A stretch of 64,000 nt of DNA, taken from the NCBI GenBank assembly GCA_017165825.1, contig CM029378.1, positions 14,012,908-14,076,907 of the forward strand, read 5' to 3'. This DNA is from Hepsetus odoe (Eukaryota > Chordata > Actinopteri > Characiformes > Hepsetidae). The notes below the pieces were generated by a model. The model was not told where the DNA came from, searched no databases, and saw only the letters and a program-made list of their open reading frames with translations. A program made the position numbers and the translations under genes. Of the stretch, positions 11,558 through 23,763 are shown in pieces; position 1 is the stretch's first letter, and each line of letters starts with the position of its first letter.

Positions 11558-14100
11558 CAGAACTCCTGGTCCAGAGGAAGGTGGAGCTGTGAAGTTCTAA
11601 AGCTTAGAGCTCTCTGATCTCTATTAATGCACATCAGCCATTTACACCTGCCACACCACAATTCACACCTCATCTTTATCCATACAGAACCTCTATATAA
11701 CTCTTTTGTCATTTATTTCAAACATACACTGTCATTGTCAGGATATCAGTTGAGGACTCAACATGTTTAGACAATAACCAGTGACCAGTTAGGAAATGAA
11801 TAACTTTTCACAACAACAAATGTTATGACATTTCCATGTACTAATACATGTTTGAAAAAAAAGGCTCAATATGCAATATATACATGGTAAAAACTGCCAA
11901 ATTTAAAGTCAAAAGACCAAATATCCAAGCAAACATTTTCAAATGTTTGTTAAGATCATATTATCTTATTAAATACTCAGTGACCTGTTAGAAAAGTTAG
12001 AAATTTGGTCTTATTTTCATTGAAGCATATTGCACTTATTTGTAAATACAGCGAAATCATTATGTGTACTGTATAAAGAGAAACACTCTTTCTGCTGCAG
12101 CTTTTATTCATTTGTTGCATAGTAATAACATATTTAACAATAACAAACCCTTGGGTTAATATTTATAATTATTCAATGTAATATTTAATGTCCAAAAACT
12201 GTTTTTTATAAAGAAAAATATCTATGATAAAGATAAAGTTGTTTTGATTACATGTAACATTCTTTCATTTTTTTCTTACATTATTTCAATTATATGTAGT
12301 TATTACTAATACTTTTATTAAAATCCAGCACTATGAGAACAAAAAAAAGCCTAAATTTAATTATATAAAAAACGACTTAAAAGTAATACAAGTATTACAA
12401 CCTCACATTATAGCGGTTTGTGGTTTGATCAAATGATTTATCATCCTATGTGCTCAGGCCAGCTAAGAGAACACAGAGGCCATTCTAGCTTCACCATATT
12501 GGATATGGAAGTTAATAACAACAAATATGCTTATATTTTATGATAATGAATATAAATAAGCCCTGGTTATCCTGTGGAAAGTAGCAAAGTTTATGCTTAC
12601 AAGGGGAAGTGTTTGTATTGATTAATTCACCCAGTGATCATTGTAGTCAAAATTTGCATTAGAATAGCCTTGATTAAACTAGCCTCCTTATCACGAGTGA
12701 TTGATAGGCTATCTTAATCAATGCAAGGGCTGTTAATGGTCATACTTGATTAAAACATTTAATATACAAGCCCTGATAACTCAAGCTCCACCATCAAACT
12801 GCAGCCTTATGACTTGGCTTGACAATTTTTCACACCTTGCTATACTTGACTCCTTGTTAGACCAGCATGTTTACAGTTTATGAGATATGTAAGTTTTAAA
12901 AAGTGGCCCATTTTTATTCTTTGTTTGAAGTTCTGCATAACAAAAGGTGTAAATTGCATAAAAACTTGACTCTTTGTTGGACCAACATGTTTACAGTTTT
13001 TAAGGCATATAAGCTTTAAAAAGTGGATGTATTTTTATTATTTGTTAAGTTATACATAACAAAAGGTGTGAACTGTATAAACGTTACTTATAACTATTGA
13101 TACTAGATATTTTTCCATTTAGATTATTTATATTTAAGTACCAGGACAAGAAAATATTAAACTTGCCATCCATGTCTGCACACAACATAGAATAAACAAA
13201 TAAATAAATAAAATAAGTAAAACTATCACATCAGACCTTATCTTTATATTTATATTGTCCATGCACTAATCCTATTATAAAAGTTCATTTAACAAACAAT
13301 TCTATATGTGTCTATATTCTATATATATTTATATATTGAAATGAGCCAAATGCTCTCTCCTAAAAGATGCCAATTTATATAGACATGTCATATTACAGGC
13401 TACCGTGCAACAAAATATATACTGTACTAGTTAAATTATATGGGTCTGTTCTGCAACATTATAACATCTACATTTCTGTATCTTCACTGTTCCAGACCAG
13501 CAGTCTACAAGGGTTACTGATCTGTGACACTCAGTGAAAAGATAAGATGGCAGAATTTTGCTGGACTTGATCCTACAGGCCATGTGATGGACTGGCATCC
13601 TGTCCAGGTGTGTGAAATGAGCTCAGGTAGGAAGTCCAGACAGAAGGGGAAGGACAGTGTTAACTCAGAAATCTATTATACAACAGGAAGATGAGCTGTG
13701 ATTCATGTGGACTTTGAAGTAAGTCTAGAGCAAAGTGATTAATGTTGCTGAATGACTGCTGGACACGGATGAAATTTCATTTCAAGAAACTGAGAAATGT
13801 TATTTGTGCTCATGAGACCCTGTTAAGAGTAGGTAAAGCAAAATGGGAACAGGTCTAAGACAAAATAAAAGTCCTCTATCGTGATAGATACGTCAGCAAG
13901 TTTGAATAGAAGTGTCGAATTCATGGGCTGATCCCTAAGCGTTCAGCCTCATGGCAGGATTTTAATGACATGTTTACTCATTTTTCCTCGAGCTTATTTT
14001 GTTACACTAAAAGTGATGCTGGACCAAAGCTGCAGTCCATCAGCCTGCAGGACAGGAGATCATACAGCACAGGCCGCATGATTTCTCCACGTCGGCACAT
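11558..14100. other. Intergenic region between the homeobox gene and znf518a
   Basis: AT-rich and without coding signal on either strand. It contains the 120-bp tandem duplication listed separately and a short stretch near 13.58 kb resembling the tail of a GCATGTTCTCCC-type SINE. No other structure recognised. Confidence 0.6.
12845..13084. repeat. Two-copy tandem duplication, 120-bp period
   Basis: Copy 1 starts CTTGACTCCTTGTTAGACCA at 12845 and copy 2 CTTGACTCTTTGTTGGACCA at 12965. Both continue with CATGTTTACAGTTT, TTTAAAAAGTGG and CATAACAAAAGGTGT at matching offsets. Divergence of roughly 15 percent suggests an old event. No coding potential. Confidence 0.85.
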
Positions 14101-14149
14101 ACGGCGACTGCATGGTCATGGACGTGGGGACAACAGTTAAAGCGGGTTT

Positions 14150-14555
14150 AAAGCAGTAAAACTGAGGAGTGTGCGGTGGTGGATGGCCGTGTAAGATGGC
14201 GCTGTGCTGCAGACATGGCGCCCGCTGAGCTCTTCAGCGTCTGTGGGCTGCTGTTCATAGAGCAGTTATAAACACAGTAAACACACAACCGGTGTGCACT
14301 GAAATACTCCTCCGAGACACATTCAGTCGCAAATAAAGTGTTTAGGTTCATGTCTGGGGGAGGAAGCCGAGTGTAAGAGCTGTTGGGGAATCTAATAGAC
14401 TTTCAGGTGGGGATCAGCGTTCATCCGCTCGGAGTTCCTGCTTCATCACGCACACACACGCACACGCGCACGCACACGGAGCACAGCCGAGTGTTACCCG
14501 GATGAAACTGTCATGGCCGCCATTGCTGACCTGCCAGTCTAAAGAGAAAAGAGAG
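14150..14555 (+). promoter_or_regulatory. znf518a promoter and probable noncoding first exon
   Basis: CpG-containing region without TATA. YY1-type motifs AAGATGGCG (14193-14201), a second ATGGCG at about 14215, and GGCCGCCAT (14515-14523, reverse orientation) mark a typical TATA-less initiator-type promoter. A good splice donor follows at 14555/14556 (GAGAG/GTAAAT). The matching acceptor, with a strong pyrimidine tract, ends at 17250, 18 bases before the znf518a start codon. Transcription start not determined. Confidence 0.55.
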
Positions 14556-16098
14556 GTAAATAAATCTAAAACCGGCTTTTGTGAAAGGCTCCAACAGGGC
14601 CGAGGGGTTTCACCGCCTCTCCTGGTTTTACGGAGCTCTTGTTTGGAGGCTCGGCTCCTGTGTGTGACTCTGCTCGGCTGCTGTGTTGTGTGGGTGGGGG
14701 CGACATGCTGTATTTGGTGTGGGTCTGCTTGAGGAGCGGGTGGTCGAGCACACACTTTCTGTGACCCCCTGAAAACGTCCCGGGCGCTCTGCTGGCCCTC
14801 AGAGTCCAGGTGTTTGCAGGACTGTCATGGCACTTCCTCTGCTTTTCTTTCTCCTCTGTGCAGTGTGCATGTCCGCCTTGCTCCAACTCACTCTTAAGTG
14901 TGTCAGCCGCAGGACCCTGGCTAGGCTCAAAACCGAGGTCATTCCTACTCGCCCTCTTCAGCATCCTGGACCAAAAAGTGCCGAAAACTTGCTTTGCATG
15001 GAAATGCAGGAGCTCGGGCTGTGTGATGTGCTCCACATTGGCCCACAAAGGCGACTCTGACTCTCAAAAATGCTTAAAACTCGTGTGGTTTAAGTTTTCC
15101 CATAAATATTCAATGATGTTCAACATCTCAGATGCACCACGGAACCACTGGGTTATTGATAATCTTTTTGGCTCTGTGTCAAGTTTCTTTGACTCCATCT
15201 GCATCAGTCTGCTGTCTTCCACTGGCTGTGGGCAGTTTACTTAGAAACTTGACGTCTGCCTTCATTGTGGATATTTGAGGGCATTCAGGCTTAAATTTGA
15301 CAATGACTGATCTTGCAAAAATGAGTTTTGTAAGTAGTTGGACTTTGTGTCACTTGTTTTGCTGTAGTCATAAATCATACACCCCACTGTGCATGGGTGC
15401 AACACTTCAGATCCACCTGAAATCAATACACAGCTCAAAGGCTCAGGTGTTGTTACATGAAGATTCATGGCACCATACCATCTAAACTGTATACTATCTA
15501 AACTATTTACTGTTATTTTTGTCTGAAATATTGCTGATCTAGAAATTTTCTTGATTTTTGATTACATCACTGTGCACCAGCAATTGGGGAAATATTAGGC
15601 AATAGTATAATAATATTCAAGAAACAACTCGTATTGTGTTTCACTCTGAAATATCCTGCAGGAGGGAAGTATTCTATGGTTTTCTTCTTTACTTAGTCTA
15701 TTGGAAACTTCAGAAGGCACTTTATAGGCCAGTTACAGGCTGCTGTGCAACAACAAAACAGTATTAGTTAAATGAAATTAATCTCTTCTGCAGAATCAGA
15801 GCAGAAATGCTTCTGGCAACCAGTGCTTATGCATCCAAGTAGGCTGGAAGAATTGTTGTTTCCTCTGATCATCATATGAACATCGCTGATGCTCCAAGTT
15901 ATACAAAGAACCTCTGTAGCACCATATAAACAGTTATGTGATTGTACAGAATGGGTTATGTCTCTATTTTACATGCTTTTAAAGATGTCTAAGGCCCTTA
16001 AACAACTTTTGTCTCAGGATACCTTATATAAGAAGAGGTGATACATAACTGTAAAAAAAAAAATCACATAACTTTATTACTACAGAAGGCATGACATA

Positions 16099-16659
16099 CA
16101 GTACTGTGCAAAAGTTTTAGGCAGGTATGAAAAAATGCTGTAAACAAAGAATGCTTTCAGAAATGGAAGTGTTAATCATTTATTTTCAGCAATCAACAAA
16201 ATGCAGTGAATGAACAAAAGAGAAATCTAAATCAAATCAATATTTGGTGTGACCACCCTTTGCCTTCAAAACAGCATCAGTTCTTCTAGGCACACTTGCA
16301 CACAGTTTTTGAAGGAACTTGGCTGGTAGGTTGTTCCAAACATCTTGGAGAACTAACCACAGATCTTCTGTGGATGTAGGCTTCCTCACATCCTTCTGTC
16401 TCTTCATGTAATCCCAGACACACTGATGATGTTGACATCGGGGCTCTGTGGGGGCCAGAAGAACTGATGATGGTTTGAAGGCAAAAGGTAGCAACACCAA
16501 ATATTGATTTTATTTCGATTTTTCTTTTGTTCGCTCACTTTTTTTTTTTGTACTTCATTTTGTAAATTGATAAAAATAAACAATCATTATTATATTTCTG
16601 AAAGCATTCATTGTTTACAGCATTTTTTCACACCTGCCTAAAACTTTCCCACAGCACTG
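16099..16659 (-). mobile_element. Tc1-like element, internally deleted, flanked by TA
   Basis: Inverted ends of about 62 bp: left CAGTACTGTGCAAAAGTTTT and right, read in reverse, CAGTGCTGTGGGAAAGTTTT, both continuing AGGCAGG and ATGCTGTAAACAA. A TA lies on each side (16097-16098 and 16660-16661). On the minus strand an open frame (16237-16500) ends in the typical C-terminus of Tc1 transposases (VPRRTDAVLKAKGGHTKY), so only the end of the transposase remains. A second copy lies at 53226-54010. Confidence 0.85.
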
Positions 16660-16939
16660 TATAATAAATAGCAAATTTGGAATGGTCTGATGTAAAACAA
16701 TACTGAGGCAGGGCCAAATATTCTCTGACATGCACCCCAATCGAGAAAAAGAAATGCAGCTCCCTCATAACATGTTTCTATCAGAAATGTTATGGTGCAG
16801 GAGGGATATGTGATTTAATTTAACTTTGTGCTACGTCTTTGTGAAATTACTGTTTGTTGGTAAAGGTGTGCTGAACATGGGAGAAATGGTAAAACAATTA
16901 GGAATGCACTGAGGGCAGGTCTGTAGAATGATGCTTTCA

Positions 16940-17060
16940 TTGCTAGAAAGTTCTTGGTTTGATTCCCAGCTGAGGAGGCCTGGAGCCTTTGCGTGTTACC
17001 TTACACAGTCAAAACCTACATGCCAGGGATTTACGATGTTAAATTGCCCCATAGATGTGA
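16940..17060 (+). mobile_element. Degraded tRNA-like SINE
   Basis: GGTTTGATTCCCAGC resembles the pol III B box and is followed, as in the copies at 24.7 and 57.9 kb, by a middle part and TTAAATTGCCCC. Strongly decayed. Confidence 0.4.
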
Positions 17061-17268
17061 GTGTAATTAATATAATGCAGTCATGTTATGTATATTTGAA
17101 AGGGTACTTTTCAGTACTTCATCATAGTCATCACTTGATTTTTATGTTTAGGCTTTTTTGAAACTTTGATTATTACAATTAATTTCAAATGTTTCCTTTA
17201 AGAGAAAAATTAGCCTTCCTCATCTGACAAATGTCCTCTTTTTTCCACAGGATTCTTAACTATAAAAC

Positions 17269-20200
17269 ATGGAGGTCACTCCAGATGACTCACCAGAAAG
17301 CCATGACCAGAGCAGGGATGCTGATAACGATGTCGCTGAGGTTCGTACACAACCTTCTTCAACAGAGCTTGCAAATCAGACATCAGAATCTGCTTACAGT
17401 GAGCATAGTGACCAAGATGATGTACAGTGCGGGGAGTCAGGCACTGATAATTTTCAAACAGAAAGCAAAGCCTCTGAAAAATCACCATGTAAGATGCAAC
17501 AAGGGGCTATTTTCTCTGGGAAAATACTGAGTTTTTGCTGTTCGGAATGCAGAGGGGATACCACTTACAGCCCCAATGACTTGCTGAAACATTTTCAAGG
17601 AGCTCACAAGGGAACACTTCCAACATATCCTTGTGATCTTTGCACTTTTGTCACCAATGAATTCTCTTCTCTCCAGCGGCATCGGATTGGACACCGTGAC
17701 ACTTTGGTCACTTGTGAGATCTGCAATGATGGAGTACAATACTCTTTGCTTTTACTCACCAGGCATTTTATTATGTCCCACAGCTGTAATGGACTATTTC
17801 GGTGTAAAAAATGTGACTTTTCCACCAGAGATGCTGGCACCTTTGTTCAGCACATTCATCACCATAACGAGGGCAGCCAAAAATGTGTAAAATGTCCACC
17901 CATGAGTCCCACACAGGGGAAAGTCCACTCTGGCACTTTTCCTTTTACCTGTCAGTTTTGTGGCTATGGTGCAGCACGTAGGGAGTATCTCAATAAGCAT
18001 CTAACTGTGGCTCATGGAGATGAAAATGATCGAACAAACAGTTGGAAGTCAGCGGAAGACAGCTCTGGAGTCAGTTCTACTGGACTGAAACTACTGCTTA
18101 AAAAGAGTCCTGCTGGAGCATCCAGGGAACCTCAGTGGATGTCAAAGCTGAATTCTCTTCCTGGAGTAGGCCTGCTGGACCACAACGGCAGGTTGTTTAA
18201 TCCGGAGAAGACATTAGAGGAAACGCAACAATTTCTTGAAAGAGCTGTTGGTGTGAAAAAGGAGAGTAACAAGTGGACTAAAGGTCCAATCAAAAGTGAA
18301 CCACAGTGTTCTTACCCAGTCACACCAGGTACTCCACAGCCAAAGATGCAAGATAATGAGCTCAGTTCCACATCTGGAATTTTGAATCCAGGCAACAGTA
18401 ATGGGTTGACTGTTCTCATGGTCAAAAACAAAATTTCCATCCCTCCTAACTGTACCACAAAAGTCATGGGCTTTAAGATGGTAGATGGTAAAAAACATTT
18501 AGTTTTAAAAGTCATACCAGCAAAACAGGAACACTCTGCCAATAATGAGTCACCTGCTTGTGGTCCTGAAGATGATAAAAAGACAGCTAGCTCCTCTTGC
18601 TCCTCATTGTCACCAAGATCAAAGTCTTTCTTCAGTTTAGACTCTGAGAAAAAAAGAGATTTCACTACTTCAGTTAGACTAGAAACACACGGCATTGAAA
18701 GAGACACTGGAGAACAGTCACCTTTATTAGATAAGCTTGAATCAACAATAGACAGAACCATTATAGCTGCAAACCAGGTTGACGCAAAATCAACAGAAAA
18801 GTCTAGCCAGTTGCTAATCCCTCCATCGGAATCACATTGTGTAGATTTAGATTCCACTAAGACCAAAGAGACTTCATTTTGCATGGAACAAGAAAGTCAC
18901 CCAGGTAGGAAGTCATCAAAGCGCGAATGTGACCATTCCGTCCCTGATCCATCTGCAAAAAAATCCCACTCAACAAACTCAGTGTCTGGAGTCTCTGCAG
19001 ATGCATCTGAAGCTGAGGTGACAACCACAGATATGCTGAAGGTAAAAGAAGCCTTTTCAGAATCATTTGCGAAACTCAAAAATGCAGTTGATTCAGGTAT
19101 GGATGAACTATTACAATCAGAAACAACTGCAGATGCACCTTCACCCTTCAGAGCAGCTTCTAATGTGAAATCAGGCTTAATTCTGGTATCAGCAAATGAT
19201 GCCCCACCATCTGCACTGACTAATTGCATTGCAGACATTTCCACAACCAGTGTCGTCTCAGGTGAGTCCCCTGACCAGATGGGTCATTTAGTGGAAAATA
19301 AAAGTTGTAGTGATGAATCCACTAGAGAGTCTAGTGCATGTGAGATAATTGTAGGGCAGAGTTCACCAAGGAATCCTGTGAAAAAGAATCCACCTTCCTC
19401 TTCAGCAGATGAAAATGGGACTCCATTGTCAGAGAGTGTTTCAACTATATCCTCTTCTGGTGTTTTATTGAATGGAAAGCCAGATTCTCTCACTGACTTT
19501 ATCCTGCCTACTGACTCCTCTTCAAGCAAAGAACTGGCTTCATACAGCACAGTTATCGAAAATGAGTCCTCAAGTATAACCCCAAATGGAACATCTGTCT
19601 TAGATAGAAGCCCACAGAAAAAAACGACTGCAGGTGAGTCCCTGGATGCCAAAGACTCTAACACAGCATCTGATATTCTTTCGCAAAATTCCCCAAGTCA
19701 GGAGGTTTTTAGCTTTCACAATTACTCTAAAGATTCCTTTGGCAGCTCTCCGGAATCACTGGAAGCGGATGAGCATTCTCCAGAGGAACTAGAGGAAGAT
19801 GAGTGTGAAGATGATTTTGGTGAACTCAAACTAGCTTCAGACTGGAGCTTAACGCTACCTGCATCCCCGCCCTTGGCAAATGAACAGTCTGAAGAGGAAA
19901 ATGCAGAAATTGGAGAAAGTAGTGCAGGGGATGATCTTCTTTCTGCGAATGAGAAGAAAGCACTTGAAAGGGTGTCAGATAGCGATATAGAGGTTGATGA
20001 GTGCATAGCTACTGTTGATGATGATGATTTACCCATTCCAGTGCTGCCAGTGTCTGAGAAAGAAGCAGCATATTCATCAGAATCTGGAAAAATACAACAA
20101 GGTGTTTCTCCAGCAGTTGACAGAGGAACAGCAGCTTTGAATAATGCAGCTGTTTTGGGCAAGATACTTGAAAAGCACTCAGATGCTATCATCAGCCAGC

Positions 20201-21828
20201 AGCTTGAGAAAGAGAGGATGGTGTCTTCAACTGCATTGCCTGATGCTATTAGGCCTACCAAAACAACTCTTAGGATCTTGCAAACGCCTGAGGGAAAACA
20301 GCAGATGTTTCTTCAGACCACAGAGACTCCATATGCTGTGCCAGTCCAACTAAAAAGTAGCCCTGGGTTCAAGCTCATTACAAAGTCCTGCCCTTCCAAA
20401 GTTAATGTGTCATATGTGAAGCCAGGAATTGAAAGGCCAAGCAAGGGTAGAGGGTTGTCTCTCACACTCAATGGAGGCAGAATTGGAATGTCAGCTCAAG
20501 GTTCAGGGGGAGAGGGCGAAGGGCACACATCTCTCTTGCAAGCAGTAAGCAGCAGTGGAGGCCGCTATTTTGTCAATGCCTCCACTTTGAAAGGACCTCT
20601 TCTCTTATCAAGTGCTGTGAAGTCACAGTCAGGAGAACAAACTGCAAACACACAACCTACGTGTTACTTAGTACAAAGACCACTTCCTGTTGTCCCAGTA
20701 AGCAACGAATCAGCCAGTTCAACCTCTAAGACTGTGCTGACCACCCGCCCTCTATTGGCTATGCCTGTGAACTCAGCTGATAAAGGGGCATCCTTGCAAA
20801 CTGGAAGGCAAGCTTACTTGGTTAGATACATCTCTCCAGCTAAGTCAGGGATACTGCTAAATAGTTCAGATGGGAAGGGAGCAAGCCAAGGCAGCCATGC
20901 AAGTGAAGGAGGGAAAAGCAGGGTTTTTCTCAAGATTGTTAGAAGTCCCAATGGCACTAAGCTCCTCTCCAGTTCTCCCAGCACTTCAGACAAAAAGCCT
21001 ATTTATGTGGCCGCAGGTTCTCTTCAGTCACCTTACTTTCTTATGTCTTCAAATAAACCTTTTACCAACATGTCAGCTGGACTGAACACCTCCAATACTC
21101 ATAAACTCATAACAACAAAGCTTAAAAACATTTTACCCCAGTCAAGCAACATTAAAAACAGGCCGGAGGACAGCATAGCATTTCAGAAGTCACAACTGCT
21201 CTCCATGCACACTCCTCCACGAAGCCAAATGAAGAGAAGGAGGAGGGGTCTGTTTGAGGAACCGTTTGAGATCTCTAGTAAAACAAGGAGACTCTCAAGC
21301 AAGTCGTCAGATGTTGCCTCATTGTGGGAGCCTGCTGGGAAAGATGCTGAGAGAACTCTGAGACTTTCCCCCTTCAGCCCACTTCAGCAAATCAAATGCC
21401 CTCATCGAAACCAGCCGGTGGTGGTGCTGAACCACCCTGATGCTGAAATTCCTGAAGTAGCGAACATTATGAAGTCAGTCAACAGGTACAAAAATGAAGT
21501 TGTCAAGGTCGCATTGTCTCAGAGCACAGTCAAGGCCCTTGCTGAGCGGAGCCTCATTGGTCCAGAGGGTAAACTGTCCAGACCAGGTATAAGAGCTCAG
21601 TCATTAGGGAGCAATGTTAGAGAACGTTTTATCTTAAAACTGAAGTTAAAAAAGACAAGTAGAAGCAAATATGAGGTTGTGAGGCTGTCCTCCACTACAG
21701 GGTTAGAGCAGACATCAAGGTTCAGTTGTTGGTTTTGTGGTCGAGTGTTCAACAATCAAGAAGAGTGGATTGGCCACGGACAGCGGCATCTAATGGAGGC
21801 TACAAGAGACTGGAATAAGCTGTTCTAA
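17269..21828 (+). CDS. znf518a: Zinc finger protein 518A, 1519 aa, single coding exon
   Basis: One uninterrupted 1519-codon exon; the acceptor at 17250 leaves 18 bases of 5' UTR before the ATG (MEVTPDDSPE). Five C2H2 fingers lie near residues 91-113, 122-142, 149-171, 179-198 and 228-249, a sixth at the C-terminus (FSCWFCGRVFNNQEEWIGHG, about residues 1484-1506). The first cluster is followed by a long Ser/Thr-rich, probably disordered middle with an acidic patch (EELEEDECEDDFGEL), and then a basic stretch (QMKRRRRGLFEEPFE) that may be a nuclear signal. The cluster-plus-single-C-terminal-finger arrangement and the length fit ZNF518A (about 1480 aa in human) better than ZNF518B (about 1070 aa); linkage to BMS1 and ADGRA1, also on human chromosome 10, supports A. 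ZNF518 proteins are nuclear and reported partners of the H3K9 methyltransferases G9a/GLP. Gene complete, no frameshift. Confidence 0.88.
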   Translation: MEVTPDDSPESHDQSRDADNDVAEVRTQPSSTELANQTSESAYSEHSDQDDVQCGESGTDNFQTESKASEKSPCKMQQGAIFSGKILSFCCSECRGDTTYSPNDLLKHFQGAHKGTLPTYPCDLCTFVTNEFSSLQRHRIGHRDTLVTCEICNDGVQYSLLLLTRHFIMSHSCNGLFRCKKCDFSTRDAGTFVQHIHHHNEGSQKCVKCPPMSPTQGKVHSGTFPFTCQFCGYGAARREYLNKHLTVAHGDENDRTNSWKSAEDSSGVSSTGLKLLLKKSPAGASREPQWMSKLNSLPGVGLLDHNGRLFNPEKTLEETQQFLERAVGVKKESNKWTKGPIKSEPQCSYPVTPGTPQPKMQDNELSSTSGILNPGNSNGLTVLMVKNKISIPPNCTTKVMGFKMVDGKKHLVLKVIPAKQEHSANNESPACGPEDDKKTASSSCSSLSPRSKSFFSLDSEKKRDFTTSVRLETHGIERDTGEQSPLLDKLESTIDRTIIAANQVDAKSTEKSSQLLIPPSESHCVDLDSTKTKETSFCMEQESHPGRKSSKRECDHSVPDPSAKKSHSTNSVSGVSADASEAEVTTTDMLKVKEAFSESFAKLKNAVDSGMDELLQSETTADAPSPFRAASNVKSGLILVSANDAPPSALTNCIADISTTSVVSGESPDQMGHLVENKSCSDESTRESSACEIIVGQSSPRNPVKKNPPSSSADENGTPLSESVSTISSSGVLLNGKPDSLTDFILPTDSSSSKELASYSTVIENESSSITPNGTSVLDRSPQKKTTAGESLDAKDSNTASDILSQNSPSQEVFSFHNYSKDSFGSSPESLEADEHSPEELEEDECEDDFGELKLASDWSLTLPASPPLANEQSEEENAEIGESSAGDDLLSANEKKALERVSDSDIEVDECIATVDDDDLPIPVLPVSEKEAAYSSESGKIQQGVSPAVDRGTAALNNAAVLGKILEKHSDAIISQQLEKERMVSSTALPDAIRPTKTTLRILQTPEGKQQMFLQTTETPYAVPVQLKSSPGFKLITKSCPSKVNVSYVKPGIERPSKGRGLSLTLNGGRIGMSAQGSGGEGEGHTSLLQAVSSSGGRYFVNASTLKGPLLLSSAVKSQSGEQTANTQPTCYLVQRPLPVVPVSNESASSTSKTVLTTRPLLAMPVNSADKGASLQTGRQAYLVRYISPAKSGILLNSSDGKGASQGSHASEGGKSRVFLKIVRSPNGTKLLSSSPSTSDKKPIYVAAGSLQSPYFLMSSNKPFTNMSAGLNTSNTHKLITTKLKNILPQSSNIKNRPEDSIAFQKSQLLSMHTPPRSQMKRRRRGLFEEPFEISSKTRRLSSKSSDVASLWEPAGKDAERTLRLSPFSPLQQIKCPHRNQPVVVLNHPDAEIPEVANIMKSVNRYKNEVVKVALSQSTVKALAERSLIGPEGKLSRPGIRAQSLGSNVRERFILKLKLKKTSRSKYEVVRLSSTTGLEQTSRFSCWFCGRVFNNQEEWIGHGQRHLMEATRDWNKLF

Positions 21829-22728
21829 TGTAACCACAAAGCCTTTGGTTTGGGTAACAGGCTGTCCTCTAATGTAGAACTGAGACTGATAATACACAAC
21901 TGTTTTACATTTTGTTTTTTTTTTAATATTACAGTTAGATAAACTTAAGCTGTCAATACTATTTTTTCATAGATATCCCTCCAGAGGTTTTTAATGCATA
22001 TAGTGTAATAGAAAGAGTTTGGTACCTGAAACCAGTTTATATGTAAATAGTTTTAACCCATGTATATTTAAATCTTAGCCCTTGTGTTTGTACAGAATGG
22101 AACTGTGAAAACTGGACACACTGTAGGTCTATGGTGCAAAGCAAAAAGATCACTGGTATAAAAGAAGGTGCTGTCTGTGATAGACCTCTTTCAATGCAGT
22201 CAGATAAATTGCTCAGGTAATTTCATAATCAGTCCAGTTTATAAATATATCATTTATTATAGCTCAGAAACTATGTTCACAAGTTTGTTTAGGTTGGATG
22301 CATACTTTACCCCTTTCTAGAGGTCACAGGTTATTTTACTTTGTTTTTTAATTGTTTTAGTTACATTCAATAACAAACATGTCCCTGTTTAGTACTGAAT
22401 CGTGTGATAAAGTTAATCCTTTATACATACTTGTAGGTCTTTGATATTGTTAAAAGAATTGTGCAAATTGATCTAGAAACAAACTTAGGTTTGTGTGGAA
22501 GCTGCTGCTTCAGAACAGTTATTTCACCCATGCACTGTAATTTTCACTTACCTATTCTCATATTGATTCTGTGTCCTCTTTTGTTGGTGCTATTGCATCT
22601 CCTTTAAATGCATTGTAATTGACCCAGTGTCGTTTTAGTAGCAATAATCAATTATGTCTTTTTTTTTTTCATATAAACAGCACAGACTTTTTTTTCAGAC
22701 TAGACTCTGTATCTAGTCTGATTTTAGC

Positions 22729-22775
22729 TTTTTTTTTTTTTTTTTTCTTCTTCTTCTTCTTCTTCTTCTTCTTCC
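22729..22775 (+). repeat. T-run followed by (CTT)n microsatellite
   Basis: About 17 T followed by about nine CTT units; a polypyrimidine tract of nearly 50 bases without interruption. Confidence 0.9.
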
Positions 22776-23587
22776 ACTGTTTTCCTCTGGTTAAATGAAG
22801 TTGGGAACATTCACAGCACGGTTACACTTCAGTGAAGAAAGGGAAAATTGGAACACGTTGAGATGCAAGCTACCAAACCTCAAATGGCCAACCAAACACT
22901 AACTGCATTTTGTTCTCATTCTCTATGATACTCGAGTGCCTCGATCTGCCTCAAAGTTTTTATCAAGCATTTCTTCTTCTCTGATAAACTTGTGACAGTT
23001 TTGAATGCTTGGGGGGATTGATGGGTTCAGTGGAGATTACTTAATCCCTGGAACATTTTAAATCTGCAAAACTATTTTTTTGTGTACAGGGAGATTGTCA
23101 AAAGAGCAACAACCAATCGCCAGTGACAATTTTGGCTCACCCTGTCGTTTGGTTGAACATAGATTGTTAAACTTGTGGAAACTTGGTATCGCAACGAGAG
23201 AATCTACACCCTGACGTGCTGGTTAATTTTTTGGGTAATGACTTATGCAAATCTTCCTGCCAGCCATTTACAGTAAGATGGTCAACTTATAAATGACAGG
23301 TTCTACTTTACCTCACTGTCGCTGCCAGCATTTATGATATCTTGTGCATAAAAGCCAGCTTTCAAATCCACATTTTGTTTTACAACATGTGATTGTTACT
23401 GAGGGTTATGAAACTCATGAAAACATGATCTTTTCTGATTGTTTTTAGCTTGTGATCTTGGCTGTGTTTGTTCATCACTTTTACTGGTTAGGTAAACCTT
23501 TAAGACTGAGGTTGTGATTAACATACTTGTCTCACGTGTAAGTGTGAATCATCAAACTCCACTTTGAAAATCCTTCAAAAGGGCCCC

Positions 23588-23763
23588 GGGTGGTGGTGAT
23601 CTAGTGGTAGGATCCAGGTTCGTATCCCACCTTCAGCTCTACGGCTTTCGGGTTTCATGAGCAAAACCCTTAACCCTAAGTTACTTCAGGGAGACTGTCC
23701 CTGTAATCAGGAATTGTAAGTCGCTCTGGATAAGAGCGTCTGCTAAATGCCGTAAATGTAAAT
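23588..23763 (+). mobile_element. tRNA-derived SINE, family A (full length)
   Basis: The head is tRNA-like: an A-box-like GATCTAGTGGTAGG and a B box GGTTCGTATCCCACC about 30 bases apart. The body ends in a tail reading TAAGTCGCTCTGGATAAGAG then GTCTGCTAAATGCCGTAAATG. The reverse copy at 37801-37980 has the same head and tail, which shows that both parts belong to one element. Copied by a partner LINE; not itself coding. Confidence 0.8.

Larger units (their letters stand above)
14556..17250 (+). other. Inferred first intron of znf518a
   Basis: Bounded by the donor at 14556 and the acceptor TTTTTTCCACAG ending at 17250. It contains a complete Tc1-type short element (16099-16659) and a degraded SINE-like stretch (about 16940-17060). 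Open frames near 14.8-15.2 kb on both strands show no similarity that I recognise and are treated as chance. Confidence 0.5.

Noticed and set aside
23588..23660. Possible tRNA gene from the A- and B-box-like motifs
   Set aside because: No cloverleaf with a proper anticodon stem and acceptor pairing; the same head plus a fixed tail occurs in reverse at 37.8 kb, so it is a SINE.
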